Positions 26,562 to 35,440 of a stretch of DNA of 64,000 bases are shown here, in pieces. Where the stretch lies: contig DBWO01000051.1 in assembly GCA_002309055.1 (NCBI GenBank), positions 35,001-99,000 on the forward strand, read 5' to 3'. The number at the start of each line of letters is the position of its first letter. Within the stretch, counting starts at the first letter, position 1. Source of the stretch: Ruminococcaceae bacterium UBA1236 (lineage in GTDB: Bacteria > Bacillota > Clostridia > Oscillospirales > Acutalibacteraceae). The translations under genes and the position numbers were made by a program. The notes beneath the pieces were generated by a model. The model saw only the letters and a list, made by a program, of their open reading frames with translations, was not told where the DNA came from and searched no databases.

Positions 26562-27893
26562 TCACAATGGAAGTTTCATAACGGCTTTCCTGATGGTCTC
26601 CTCATCCAGATCATCACGGTTGACGCTTACATTCACCACAACATCTGAAGTCTGCATTATTGTGATGTATGAGGAATACTTTTCTTTATCATATTTGCCC
26701 GCCGGCACGCTTACAACCGTGAACAGAACATCGCCGCCTATTGACTTTGAGGTCTTTTTACAGACTATCCAGCTGTTCCAGTTTGATGTGCCCAGCTCCC
26801 TGACATAAAGATCGGAGCTGCCGAGCGAGGCAAGATTTATGAAGTAGCCGTCTTTGACATTCACGAATGTGCGCACATAAAAAACAGGCTTTGAGACATC
26901 GAAATAAACCCAGTCGGTAATATAGAATTTGACGGTGCCGCTGTTGTCGTTATTCTCATACGGCTTTTGCACGGGAATTTCTATCTGACCGTCGTTGTTT
27001 ATGTCGGCGCAGTTTATGAGTTCATATCTGAGTGACAGCGTGTTGGTACCTGTTTCCGCATCATAAAGCGGCGCGGTGAGCATATTCATCTCGGAATCCC
27101 AGAACAAAACCTCGGTTATCATCATGCCGCCGCTCTTCGGGGCGTCAAGATAAATCTTCATCGGCGATTTCTCACCGGCTTTTTCAGCCTTGCAGGAAAC
27201 GTAGCCAGTAACATTCGGGTCAACGGGCGTTGTGCCCATCACCTCAAACTCCGTTTCGCCCATCTTGATGAGGGCGGCGTCTCTCGTGATGGTGTTGCCG
27301 TCGTTATCGGAGCTTACAAAGAGGATTTCCTTAAGCCCGTCGCCGTCCATATCAACGGCGGTTGAAACATCGCAGGCGGTGGTGAAAACCTCCTCATAAG
27401 TCATTCTCATTGATTTGGTGCTGTAAACCGAAACGGCGCCCGCGTTGTTGATGCCCGAATAACTCCAGCTGACCATAATCTCGACAAAGCCGTCTTTGTT
27501 GAAATCCTCAAACATGATACTGTCCGCCTTGTCGCCGTAGCCGGCAAAGTCCGCGCAGAAATTCCACTTGTCGCTGAAATAATCGTAAACCGAAACGTGA
27601 ACAACCGTGTCCTCATTTCTGTCGATGTAGAGTATCACGGCCTCTTCCTTGCCGTCGCCGTCAAGGTCCTCAACATTTATGGCCGAAAGATTGTCGCCGC
27701 CGGTGGGGTTTGAGTAGTTGGCGCCCGAGCCCGTATGGGTGTTGAATGCCTCAACAAGACCTTCATACTGGCTGTTGTAAAGCGGGGGCGAAAGCAGGGA
27801 GTCCGCAGGCGCGAAAAGCATATGATTGCTGCAGGACGTGAGCGACACGCAGAGCACGGCGGCAATTATGAAAACGATTATTCTTTTTGACAT
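26562..27893 (-). CDS. Lipoprotein with FG-GAP/VCBS-like calcium-loop repeats
   Basis: Exported lipoprotein of 443 residues. The signal peptide ends in the lipobox LTSC (Cys about 23). The mature part has several Asp-rich loops of the FG-GAP/VCBS type: DLDGDGKEEAVILY, DFNKDGFVEIMVSW, DMDGDGLKEILFVS, DINNDGQIEIPV. Such repeats usually build a beta-propeller binding calcium. ATG 27893 follows AAAGGAG; the longer reading frame upstream has no ribosome site. It heads the long minus-strand block, ten bases before a response regulator, so it may be part of the sensing apparatus. Function otherwise unknown. Confidence 0.82.
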   Translation of the reverse strand: MSKRIIVFIIAAVLCVSLTSCSNHMLFAPADSLLSPPLYNSQYEGLVEAFNTHTGSGANYSNPTGGDNLSAINVEDLDGDGKEEAVILYIDRNEDTVVHVSVYDYFSDKWNFCADFAGYGDKADSIMFEDFNKDGFVEIMVSWSYSGINNAGAVSVYSTKSMRMTYEEVFTTACDVSTAVDMDGDGLKEILFVSSDNDGNTITRDAALIKMGETEFEVMGTTPVDPNVTGYVSCKAEKAGEKSPMKIYLDAPKSGGMMITEVLFWDSEMNMLTAPLYDAETGTNTLSLRYELINCADINNDGQIEIPVQKPYENNDNSGTVKFYITDWVYFDVSKPVFYVRTFVNVKDGYFINLASLGSSDLYVRELGTSNWNSWIVCKKTSKSIGGDVLFTVVSVPAGKYDKEKYSSYITIMQTSDVVVNVSVNRDDLDEETIRKAVMKLPL

Positions 27894-27957
27894 GCTTTTC
27901 ACTCCTTTCCGGTGTTTTTGTTTCCCTGAAAACGGAAACACTCGCCTATTCTGTAGA

Positions 27958-27987
27958 ATTATAACATAGATATATCTCTCATTGCAA
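27958..27987 (-). promoter_or_regulatory. Promoter of the lipoprotein/two-component/housekeeping block
   Basis: Minus strand TTGCAA (27987-27982), 18-base spacer, TATAAT (27963-27958) preceded by TG. It lies in an AT-rich gap of about 290 bp and is the only good promoter I found ahead of the 25-gene run. Confidence 0.6.
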
Positions 27988-28119
27988 TATATATTTAAAG
28001 ACAAATATAAATATTTTATAAATAAACGGTAAATTTATCGTGCATAAAGACGAAAAAAAATAATTCCCGGTCCGGAAAAAACAATTGAATTTTTAAAATT
28101 TCGGCGATTGAATAATCAA

Positions 28120-28151
28120 GGGGCTCACAGGCATTAAAGCCCGTGAGCCCC
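28120..28151 (-). terminator. Candidate terminator after the lipoprotein at 28183
   Basis: GGGGCTCAC pairs with GTGAGCCCC around a small internal mismatch and loop. The following T-run on the minus strand is poor (CTTGATTATTC), so strength is uncertain. The rest of the 290-bp gap is AT-rich and holds the downstream gene's promoter. Confidence 0.55.
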
Positions 28152-28182
28152 GTATACTGTATTTTCTGCTTAAAAGCAGTTC

Positions 28183-29271
28183 TTATTCAAAAAGCTGTTT
28201 GCAAAGCAGTCTTACCGATTCAAATTTTGTTTCGTCCTCTATGTCATCGACAGCAAAGCACTCAACAAAATAACCCGCGATGAAAAGGGTGCCGAGATAA
28301 GCTGTGCCCTCACCTTTCGACGGCACCGGAGATTCGCCCGTTTTTCTGAAGGCCGCATAGTATTCCTCCCGTGTGGAGGACTTCTTCAGACCGGGAATTA
28401 TATCATAATCCGGCAGAGTGATAATAACATTTTTAACTCTTGATGTTTCGGCGACTTTTTCACTCTCAAATTCTTCATCCGGTTTTATAAGCAGAGCGCT
28501 TTTCTTTTCGGGCGTGTCATCCGGATCAAAATAATACAGGTCGTCGCCGTATTTTGCCTTCATTGAGAGGGCGTTTCTGCCGATATATAATACGGGGTAA
28601 AGCTCCCTCTCGTTTTCGGGGACGCTGATGGTTGAAAAATTCAGCTCATCATCAATTGTCATAAGGATTGAGGTGCAAAGCGAAATCTTGTCATAGAAGA
28701 AAAGATACGCGGTCACATCCCTGCCGTTTACAATGAAATCCGCCGTTGAGAAATAGCAGCAGAAATCTTCACTGTAGGCAAGACCTGAAAGAGGAAAAAC
28801 CTGCTCATATTCGTTGAATGATTTGCCGGGAGCCAAACCGGGATAAAGCTCCGTTTCTTTGGAAGTATAAACGCTGACAAACAGCGAATCCGGGGAGGGT
28901 CCTGTGCCGTCTTCGTCATATGCGCCTTCACTCATTAAAAAGAACACCTCGTTGAAAACCTGATTATGGTTTTCATCGTTAAGTAAGCAGTCCGGCTGCC
29001 CGTTAACGAGTGTGGATGAGCCGAAAGACATACCCTGCAGATCGGCGGGGCGCTTGCCGAGATACCATGAGGGATAAGCGGAGACATCCTCAATAACCTC
29101 GTTCATATTATCGGAAGCGGGGCTTGTTGAAAGAGGCGCGCCGCTTGTGCCGTCAGTATCCCCCGTGATTTCGGGAGAGGCGGTTTCCGATGTTTTTTCA
29201 ACCTTTCCCGTACAGGCGCAGAGCGAAAAAACAAAAGCGGTTATAAGGAGAAGGGAAAGCACTTTTTTCAT
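28183..29271 (-). CDS. Uncharacterised lipoprotein
   Basis: Exported lipoprotein of 362 residues: signal peptide KKVLSLLLITAFVFSLCAC with the lipobox Cys at about 20, a Ser/Thr/Pro-rich linker (about 25-55), then a globular part of no family I recognise (YPSWYLGKRPADLQGMSFG, NEVFFLMSEGAYDEDGTG, CSILMTIDDELNFSTIS). ATG 29271 follows AAGGAGGAA; the track upstream of it lies inside the transporter gene. It starts 17 bp after the YfcC-type carrier, so the two are probably one transcript, which suggests a role linked to that substrate. Confidence 0.75.
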   Translation of the reverse strand: MKKVLSLLLITAFVFSLCACTGKVEKTSETASPEITGDTDGTSGAPLSTSPASDNMNEVIEDVSAYPSWYLGKRPADLQGMSFGSSTLVNGQPDCLLNDENHNQVFNEVFFLMSEGAYDEDGTGPSPDSLFVSVYTSKETELYPGLAPGKSFNEYEQVFPLSGLAYSEDFCCYFSTADFIVNGRDVTAYLFFYDKISLCTSILMTIDDELNFSTISVPENERELYPVLYIGRNALSMKAKYGDDLYYFDPDDTPEKKSALLIKPDEEFESEKVAETSRVKNVIITLPDYDIIPGLKKSSTREEYYAAFRKTGESPVPSKGEGTAYLGTLFIAGYFVECFAVDDIEDETKFESVRLLCKQLFE

Positions 29272-29288
29272 ATGATTTCCTCCTTGAA

Positions 29289-30935
29289 TCAAGCGTATCC
29301 GACGGTCACGGCAAAGTACATGAGACCTATCGCGATCGCAAGCTCGGCGGCAAAGAGCTTCCAGGTGTATCTGAGCCACTTGCCGTAAGAAACATTTACA
29401 AGGCCGATCGCTATAATCATGATGCCGCTTGTGGGATAAAGAAGGTTTGTAAAACCGTCTGCAAGGCAGAATGAGAGCACAACTGAGTTGCCCGAAATGC
29501 CCACAAGACTTGCGAGAGGGGCGACTATCGGCATAATCAGGAAGGCCTTCGCCGTGCCGGAACCGATAAAGAATTCAAGCACCACAACAAAGGCAAACAG
29601 CAGCAGAATCGCGCCGAAGGGATGCATGCCCTGAATAAGGCCGTAAACCTTGAAAAGTATAGTATGGATAATCATACCCTCATCAAGTACATAGGTGATT
29701 GCGAGAATGAAAAAGATAAGGGGAATAGCCGGGGCAATTGTCTTGACGCCCTTGAGGAAGCCGCCGAAAAGTTCTTTGCCGCGAAGGCCCGTAAGGTAGC
29801 CTGCGATCAGGCCGCCGGCAGTAAAGAGAAGCGCCATGCCCGGCATGGAGAGATAGCCGCCGAGTGAGAAGACAGAGTCAATTATGATGCACACAAGCAC
29901 GAGCGAAATGCAGATAACAAAGGCCTTTGTGGCCTTGCCCGTCTTTTTGTCCTTGACTATCTCCTGCGCGTCGGTGAGCTTATATTTGTTTCTCATCTCT
30001 TTGTCCGTTTCATAGCAGGAGGACTTCTGAGGATTCTTCTCAATGCGTTTCGCGTAGATAACGACAAAGGCGGTGAGAGACGCGTAAACGAGGGCGAAGG
30101 TGATGATTCTGAGCCAGAGACCCGAGAAAACAGGCACGCCCGCGAGCTTCTGCACGGTGATTACATTAAAGGGATTGAAGGTGGCGGCGGTGAAGCCGAA
30201 GGCAATCGCCACAAGGCTGATGCTCAGGCCCACAAGGCTGTCCCACCCGAGGGCGAGAGCAACCGCGACTGCAATAGGCACAAGGGTTACGGACTCCTCG
30301 AGTATGCCTGATGTGGAGCTCAGAAGCATGCAGATGAATATCATTATGCAGATGAGCAGATACTTCTTTTTCTCAAATTTCCTTATGACGCTGGCCATAA
30401 TATATTTGAGCACTCCTCTTTCGTCGAGGATGAAGAAGGTACCGCCGATAAGCACGATAAAAATGATAATCGCGAGGCCTGTTGTTATGTTGCTCGAGCC
30501 GAAAACAAGAAGAAATGCCGCGGGAATTTTCCACAGCGCCATCTTGTAATCAATCTCGTGATAGGTGCCGTCGATTATCTTTTCGCTCACATCTTCGGCG
30601 CTCTTTTTGTCAATTTCAAGCCCCTGCGCGGCGCGCGTGACAATAACTCCTCTTTCCGCAAGCCGTCTGAGATATTCATCGAGGCCTATTTTGTTTTTGC
30701 CGTCAACCTTAAATGTCGAATCTTCACCGGCAAAGGTGACAAAGGTGCCGTCGCTGAGTTTATAGGTTTCCTCGGGGTAAAAACAGTATTCGCCTCTCGG
30801 CACAACCTGCGTAATCACACCCGCGAAAATCATAATCGCGAAAAGAATAACGCAAAGCCCGAGAATGGTTTTTTTATTGAGATGCAGACCCGCATTCTCC
30901 TGTGTGTTTTCTTCTGCTTTTTTCGCTTCGGGCAA
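29289..30935 (-). CDS. YfcC-family carrier (DcuC/AbgT-like superfamily)
   Basis: Integral membrane protein of about 548 residues with ten to twelve hydrophobic helices. The early VVPRGEY after the first helix, the soluble loop before SNITTGLAIIIFIVLIGG, the motif FNPFNVITVQKLAGVPVFSG, and GSGTAKAFLIMPIVAPLASLVGISG near the end are typical of YfcC/DcuC-type carriers, annotated variously for C4-dicarboxylates, peptides or basic amino acids. The start is uncertain: TTG 30935 lies ten bases after GGGGAG, while GTG 30944 abuts it. Substrate unknown. Confidence 0.85.
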   Translation of the reverse strand: MPEAKKAEENTQENAGLHLNKKTILGLCVILFAIMIFAGVITQVVPRGEYCFYPEETYKLSDGTFVTFAGEDSTFKVDGKNKIGLDEYLRRLAERGVIVTRAAQGLEIDKKSAEDVSEKIIDGTYHEIDYKMALWKIPAAFLLVFGSSNITTGLAIIIFIVLIGGTFFILDERGVLKYIMASVIRKFEKKKYLLICIMIFICMLLSSTSGILEESVTLVPIAVAVALALGWDSLVGLSISLVAIAFGFTAATFNPFNVITVQKLAGVPVFSGLWLRIITFALVYASLTAFVVIYAKRIEKNPQKSSCYETDKEMRNKYKLTDAQEIVKDKKTGKATKAFVICISLVLVCIIIDSVFSLGGYLSMPGMALLFTAGGLIAGYLTGLRGKELFGGFLKGVKTIAPAIPLIFFILAITYVLDEGMIIHTILFKVYGLIQGMHPFGAILLLFAFVVVLEFFIGSGTAKAFLIMPIVAPLASLVGISGNSVVLSFCLADGFTNLLYPTSGIMIIAIGLVNVSYGKWLRYTWKLFAAELAIAIGLMYFAVTVGYA

Positions 30936-30981
30936 AAAAATCACTCTCCCCTTGTTAAAGATAAGCAAATGATTACATTTG

Positions 30982-31011
30982 ATTATATCACCAAAGGAAG
31001 AGCGATTGCAA
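30982..31011 (-). promoter_or_regulatory. Promoter of the YfcC-type carrier gene
   Basis: Minus strand TTGCAA (31011-31006), 18-base spacer, TATAAT (30987-30982) with extended TG. Located in the 90-bp gap after clpB, so the carrier need not depend on clpB transcription. Confidence 0.6.
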
Positions 31012-31025
31012 TATTTTTAACTGTT

Positions 31026-33608
31026 TTATTTTATTGTGCCTGTGAGCTCATCGCCGTTTTTATCTATCACAACGGTGCTGCCCGGGGCGGGATCCTGCGA
31101 AATGATGAGCCTGGCTACGGTCGTTTCAACCCTGCTCTGAATGAATCTCTTGAGCGGTCTCGCGCCGTAAACGGGGTCATAGCCCTCGTCCGCTATGAAT
31201 TCCTTGGCTTCCGGGGTAATCTCAAGCTTTAATTGCCTGTCTTCAAGACGCTCTCTGAGAGAGGCGATGAGCAGCTCGATTATGCCGCCGATATCCTCTT
31301 TGCTCAGGGGCTTGTAGAACACGGTTTCGTCAATCCTGTTAAGGAATTCGGGCCTGAAACTGCTCCTGAGAAGCATTGTCACGGTATCTCTCGCCTGCTT
31401 GCTGATTTCGCCGTTTTCTATGCCGTCGAGAATGGCGTCCGAGCCGAGGTTTGAAGTGAGGATGATGATGGTGTTTTTGAAGTCGACCGTCCTGCCGCGG
31501 CTGTCGGTAATTCTGCCGTCGTCAAGCACCTGAAGAAGCACGTTGAAAACGTCGGGATGGGCCTTCTCGATTTCGTCGAAAAGCACCACGGAATAAGGCC
31601 TGCGCCTTACCGCCTCGGTAAGCTGACCGCCCTCGTCATAGCCGATATATCCCGGAGGCGCTCCTATGAGACGGGAAACGGAGTGCTTCTCCATATACTC
31701 GCTCATATCGATTCTAATCATATTGTGCTCGTCGTCAAACAGCGCCTCGGCAAGCGCCTTGGCAAGCTCTGTTTTGCCGACACCGGTGGGGCCTAAAAAC
31801 AGGAATGAGCCGATGGGTTTTGTGGGGTCCTTGATGCCCGCTCTCGACCTTAAAATGGCATCGCAAACCTTCTGCACCGCCTCATCCTGACCGATAACGC
31901 GCTTATGAAGAATGGAGTCCAGATGCAGGAGTTTTTCCCTCTCGCCCTCCATAAGTTTTGACACGGGAACGCCGCTCCAGCGGGACACGATTTTGGCGAT
32001 TTCCTCCTCTGTTACCCTGTCACGCAGAAGGCTTGATTTTCCGGCGCTCTGCGTTTTCTGCTCCTCGTCCTCGAGCTCTTTGCGAAGGGCGGGAAGCTTG
32101 CCGTATTTGAGCTCCGCGACGGTTTCAAGGTCATATTCATTCTGCGCCTTTTCAATCATCGCGTTCACGTTTTCAATCTGCTCGCGAAGCTCTCTGACCT
32201 TGCCGATTGAGCTCTTTTCGCTGTCCCATCTGGACTTAAGCTCGTTGAGGGTGTCTCTCTGCTCGGAAAGCTCTTTTCTTATGTTTTCAAGGCGGTCGGC
32301 GGAGAGCTTGTCCGTCTCCTTCTTAAGCGCCGCCTCCTCAATTTCGAGCAGCATAATTTTGTGGGATATTTCGTCGAGCTCGGCGGGCATTGAGTCAATC
32401 TCCGTTTTAATTGACGCGCACGCCTCGTCAACAAGGTCAATTGCCTTGTCGGGAAGGAATCTGTCGGAAATATATCTGTCGGAAAGAGTTGCGGCGGCAA
32501 TCAGGGCGCTGTCCTGAATTTTAACGCCGTGATACACCTCGTAACGCTCTTTCAGACCTCTGAGAATTGAGATGGTGTCCTCAACCGTCGGCTCGGAGAC
32601 AAGCACGGGCTGAAAACGCCTTTCGAGAGCGGCGTCCTTCTCAATATACTGCCTGTATTCGTTCAGCGTTGTCGCTCCTATGCAGTGAAGCTCGCCCCTT
32701 GCGAGCAAAGGCTTTAAGATGTTGCCGGCATCCATTGCGCCGTCGGTTTTGCCCGCGCCTACAATAAGGTGAAGCTCATCGATAAACAGGATAATTCTGC
32801 CGTCGCTTTTCTGCACCTCGGTAAGCACGGCCTTGAGCCTTTCCTCAAACTCGCCGCGGTATTTCGCGCCCGCTACAAGCGAGCCCATATCGAGCGAGAA
32901 AACGGTGCGGTTTTTGAGCCTTTCGGGCACATCCCCCTTTGCTATTCTTGAAGCGAGGCCCTCGGCGATTGCGGTTTTACCGACACCCGGCTCACCTATA
33001 AGGCAGGGGTTGTTTTTGGTTTTTCTCGAGAGAATCCTGATAACGTTTCTTATCTCCTCATCCCTACCGATAACGGGGTCAAGCTTTTGCTGCCTTGCCA
33101 TTTCGGTGAGGTCTCTGCCGTATTTTTTGAGAGCGTCATAGGTGTCCTCGGGGTTATCGGACGTGACATTCCTGTTGCCTCTCACGTTTTTGAGAGCGGC
33201 AAGGAATGAGTTATAGTTAATGCCGTATGACGCAAGGGTTTTCTTCATAAAGGGGTCCGCTTTGTTGATGATGCCGAGCATGATGTGCTCAACGCTCACA
33301 TACTCATCCTTCATTTTTTCGGCGCTTCTCTCAGCGTCGTCAAGCGCGGCGGATGCCGCCTGCGAAAGGTAAAGGTCGCCTCCGCTCACATGCGGATAAG
33401 ACGAGATTTCCGAAAGAACGGTGTTTTTAAGCGAGGCAAGGTCTGCGCCCATGCTCTCGACCATGGTGCCGATAAGCCCGTTTTCCTGGCTTATAAGGGC
33501 ATAAAAAAGATGTGACTGCTCAAGCTGCTGGTTGGAATTATCATTTGCAGTCCTCTGTGCCGCCTGCACGGCCTCAAGGCTTTTCTGAGTGTATTTCTGG
33601 GTATTCAT
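31026..33608 (-). CDS. clpB: ATP-dependent disaggregase ClpB
   Basis: Hsp100 chaperone of 860 residues, full length. N-terminal Clp repeat domain (1 to about 145), first AAA+ module with [15 protein letters not shown] and IILFIDELH, a coiled-coil M domain (about 400-520), and second AAA+ module with [18 protein letters not shown] and [16 protein letters not shown]. It extracts polypeptides from aggregates with DnaK. ATG 33608 follows GGAGG. A CIRCE operator about 120 bp upstream predicts HrcA repression and heat induction; hrcA, grpE and dnaK are not in the window. Confidence 0.97.
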   Translation of the reverse strand: MNTQKYTQKSLEAVQAAQRTANDNSNQQLEQSHLFYALISQENGLIGTMVESMGADLASLKNTVLSEISSYPHVSGGDLYLSQAASAALDDAERSAEKMKDEYVSVEHIMLGIINKADPFMKKTLASYGINYNSFLAALKNVRGNRNVTSDNPEDTYDALKKYGRDLTEMARQQKLDPVIGRDEEIRNVIRILSRKTKNNPCLIGEPGVGKTAIAEGLASRIAKGDVPERLKNRTVFSLDMGSLVAGAKYRGEFEERLKAVLTEVQKSDGRIILFIDELHLIVGAGKTDGAMDAGNILKPLLARGELHCIGATTLNEYRQYIEKDAALERRFQPVLVSEPTVEDTISILRGLKERYEVYHGVKIQDSALIAAATLSDRYISDRFLPDKAIDLVDEACASIKTEIDSMPAELDEISHKIMLLEIEEAALKKETDKLSADRLENIRKELSEQRDTLNELKSRWDSEKSSIGKVRELREQIENVNAMIEKAQNEYDLETVAELKYGKLPALRKELEDEEQKTQSAGKSSLLRDRVTEEEIAKIVSRWSGVPVSKLMEGEREKLLHLDSILHKRVIGQDEAVQKVCDAILRSRAGIKDPTKPIGSFLFLGPTGVGKTELAKALAEALFDDEHNMIRIDMSEYMEKHSVSRLIGAPPGYIGYDEGGQLTEAVRRRPYSVVLFDEIEKAHPDVFNVLLQVLDDGRITDSRGRTVDFKNTIIILTSNLGSDAILDGIENGEISKQARDTVTMLLRSSFRPEFLNRIDETVFYKPLSKEDIGGIIELLIASLRERLEDRQLKLEITPEAKEFIADEGYDPVYGARPLKRFIQSRVETTVARLIISQDPAPGSTVVIDKNGDELTGTIK

Positions 33609-33726
33609 TTCATTACCTCCATCCGTAACCGGAAACGCGCAGACATTTCCGCAATTATTTACATTGATGATAATAACCCTCCGCTGTGAATAAAAATACC
33701 CGTTTATATGAACAATTTATGAATTT

Positions 33727-33753
33727 TTAGCACTTAGGGCGTTAGAGTGCTAA
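33727..33753. promoter_or_regulatory. CIRCE operator (HrcA-binding inverted repeat)
   Basis: TTAGCACTT, nine-base spacer, GAGTGCTAA: matches the CIRCE consensus (TTAGCACTC-N9-GAGTGCTAA) at 17 of 18 arm positions. It lies between clpB (-) and the gene at 33866 (+), about 120 bp from the clpB ATG and about 20 bp upstream of the predicted promoter of the plus-strand gene. Confidence 0.9.
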
Positions 33754-33773
33754 TTAATGACAAAAATCCCCTC

Positions 33774-33802
33774 TTGCCGTTTTAACCGAGGGGTGGTATA
33801 TT
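33774..33802 (+). promoter_or_regulatory. Promoter of the 507-residue protein gene
   Basis: TTGCCG at 33774-33779, 17-base spacer, TATATT at 33797-33802. Predicted start near 33809, leader of about 57 bases containing a GCCGGC stem-loop. Confidence 0.5.
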
Positions 33803-33824
33803 AGGAGTATAAAACAAAAAAAGC

Positions 33825-33847
33825 GCCGGCAGTTCAGCGAAGCCGGC
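33825..33847 (-). terminator. GC-rich hairpin, possible minus-strand terminator
   Basis: GCCGGC arms at 33825-33830 and 33842-33847 around an 11-base loop. Read on the minus strand it is followed by GCTTTTTTTG, like a terminator shielding the clpB control region; on the plus strand it lies in the leader of the next gene just before its AAAGGAG. Confidence 0.4.
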
Positions 33848-33865
33848 ACAAAAAGGAGCAGTAAA

Positions 33866-35389
33866 ATGAGCGAAAACAAAAGGATGAAAATAGGCCTTAA
33901 CGTGTTTCAGCCGGATGTTTCGGGCAACAGACCCGGCTTTGCTCTCACAATAGGCAGCGGCGGGGTCGCGGACTATGCCGTATGTCATTTCGACCCTCAG
34001 AAAAAACCGTTTGATGAGGCGCTTTCCGATGCGAAAAACGTGGCGGAGGTTTTTGACTCTCTCGGTATGGAATTCGTCGCGAATTTCGAGTTTCAGAATT
34101 TCGGTTATGACTGCACCTCACCCGACGGCGTTGAATGGGCTCTTCACGAAGGCGGGCTTCACCGCCTGAATGTTCCCCGTGAATTCATAGAGGCGCTCGG
34201 CAGCAAAGGCAACCTCGCGGGCATTGAGTACGATGAATTTGAGCACTGCATCATCAACCGCAACATTTCAATTGAGCTTGCCTCAAAAGGCAGAATCAAG
34301 GCTCCTGTCTTTGAACTTTGCAAAAATAACGATGTTTATGAGCAGGAAAAACTGCTTGAAACACAGCTTAAAGAATACGCGGGAAACCTGAAAGCAAACG
34401 GCGCTCCGAAGCTTTGCGGCGAGCACGTATTCCCCGTGCTGTTTCATCTTTTCGCGAGATGCGGAATCATCCCCAATTTCAAGTCACAGAAGGAATCCTG
34501 CTCAAATCTGCAGTTTGCGATAGCCGGCGGCGCCGCCCTGCAATACGGCACGCCTCTGTGGAACTGCGTTGACTCCTGGTACCGCCTTACTAATCCGGGC
34601 CATTCGCCCGAGGAGCTTTATTCAAACCTTGAATTCGCCTATTACGCGGGCGTTAACAGGGTTTATGCCGAGAGCTCCGCTCCGATGGTAAAAGACGATA
34701 AAATTACCCCCTACGGCGAAAAATACATTGAGTACTGCAAGGCGTACAGAGGCAAGGAACGCGACTACGATATCAGCGACTACACCCCCGAAATCTGCGT
34801 AATCAGGCAGGACGATTCTTTCTGGGGACAGGGCGACCCCTTCGTCTGGAAAAAGATGCTCTACGGCAACAAAAAGATCAAACCCGATAAAGACTCGAGA
34901 GAATATATAAGAGCAATCCGCACGGTAACGCACGGCAAATCCTTTAAAAACGGCCTTTCGTGGGACAGAGTCGGTTTGTCCTTCCTTACAAGGCACCGCT
35001 CATTCCTGCCGATGAATTCACTCGCGGTATTTGATGACAGAGCCGGTTATGAAGCGCTTAAAAGCGCGAAGCTCTTCTTCCTTTGCGGCAGAGTGATAAG
35101 CGATGAAACCGCCTCGGCAGTTAAAAAACTCGTGAGCGAAAACGGCGCCGTCGCAGTTACAACGGAAAAGCATCTGCCCGCCGAGCTGAAAACGAAAGCG
35201 AAGGGCGGTTATACGGAAATCCCCTGCGGTAAAGGCAGCTATATCTGCGTTAAGAATTTCTGCTCCTCAAAACTCAGAAAGCGCATCCTGCCCTTCCTCG
35301 GAGAAAAGGACAGAATACGCCTTAAATTCGGTGATAAGGTAATAAACCTTGAGATATCGCCAAACGGTGAAACAATAAAGAAGGTATAA
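33866..35389 (+). CDS. Uncharacterised 507-residue protein, possibly glycosidase-like TIM barrel
   Basis: Cytoplasmic (no signal peptide). I recognise no named family. The first 300 residues have alternating strands and helices with acidic residues at strand ends (FVANFEFQNFGYD, AGIEYDEFEH, GVNRVYAESSAP), which suggests a glycoside-hydrolase-like TIM barrel. Residues about 370-450 (SLAVFDDRAGYEALKSAKLFFLCG, AVKKLVSENGAVAVTTE) look like the glutamine-amidotransferase-like domain that follows the barrel in some glycosidases, and the end is strand-rich. ATG 33866 follows AAAGGAG. Proximity to rhamnose catabolism genes hints at rhamnose- or pectin-type glycan processing; this is inference only. 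Confidence 0.7.
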   Translation: MSENKRMKIGLNVFQPDVSGNRPGFALTIGSGGVADYAVCHFDPQKKPFDEALSDAKNVAEVFDSLGMEFVANFEFQNFGYDCTSPDGVEWALHEGGLHRLNVPREFIEALGSKGNLAGIEYDEFEHCIINRNISIELASKGRIKAPVFELCKNNDVYEQEKLLETQLKEYAGNLKANGAPKLCGEHVFPVLFHLFARCGIIPNFKSQKESCSNLQFAIAGGAALQYGTPLWNCVDSWYRLTNPGHSPEELYSNLEFAYYAGVNRVYAESSAPMVKDDKITPYGEKYIEYCKAYRGKERDYDISDYTPEICVIRQDDSFWGQGDPFVWKKMLYGNKKIKPDKDSREYIRAIRTVTHGKSFKNGLSWDRVGLSFLTRHRSFLPMNSLAVFDDRAGYEALKSAKLFFLCGRVISDETASAVKKLVSENGAVAVTTEKHLPAELKTKAKGGYTEIPCGKGSYICVKNFCSSKLRKRILPFLGEKDRIRLKFGDKVINLEISPNGETIKKV

Positions 35390-35393
35390 TCAA

Positions 35394-35424
35394 AGAGGCC
35401 CGGTAAAAACCGGGCCTCTTTTGT
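35394..35424. terminator. Rho-independent terminator
   Basis: AGAGGCCCGGT / ACCGGGCCTCT stem of 11 bp with an AAAA loop followed by TTTTGTTAT. Ends the 33866-35389 gene and, in reverse with a weaker T-run, the gene at 35441. Confidence 0.92.
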
Positions 35425-35440
35425 TATCGGATTATTAAGC

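Noticed and set aside
27921..27940. GTTTCC/GGAAAC inverted repeat in the leader of the repeat lipoprotein gene
   Set aside because: Six-base arms in a short leader, with no match to a known regulatory element.
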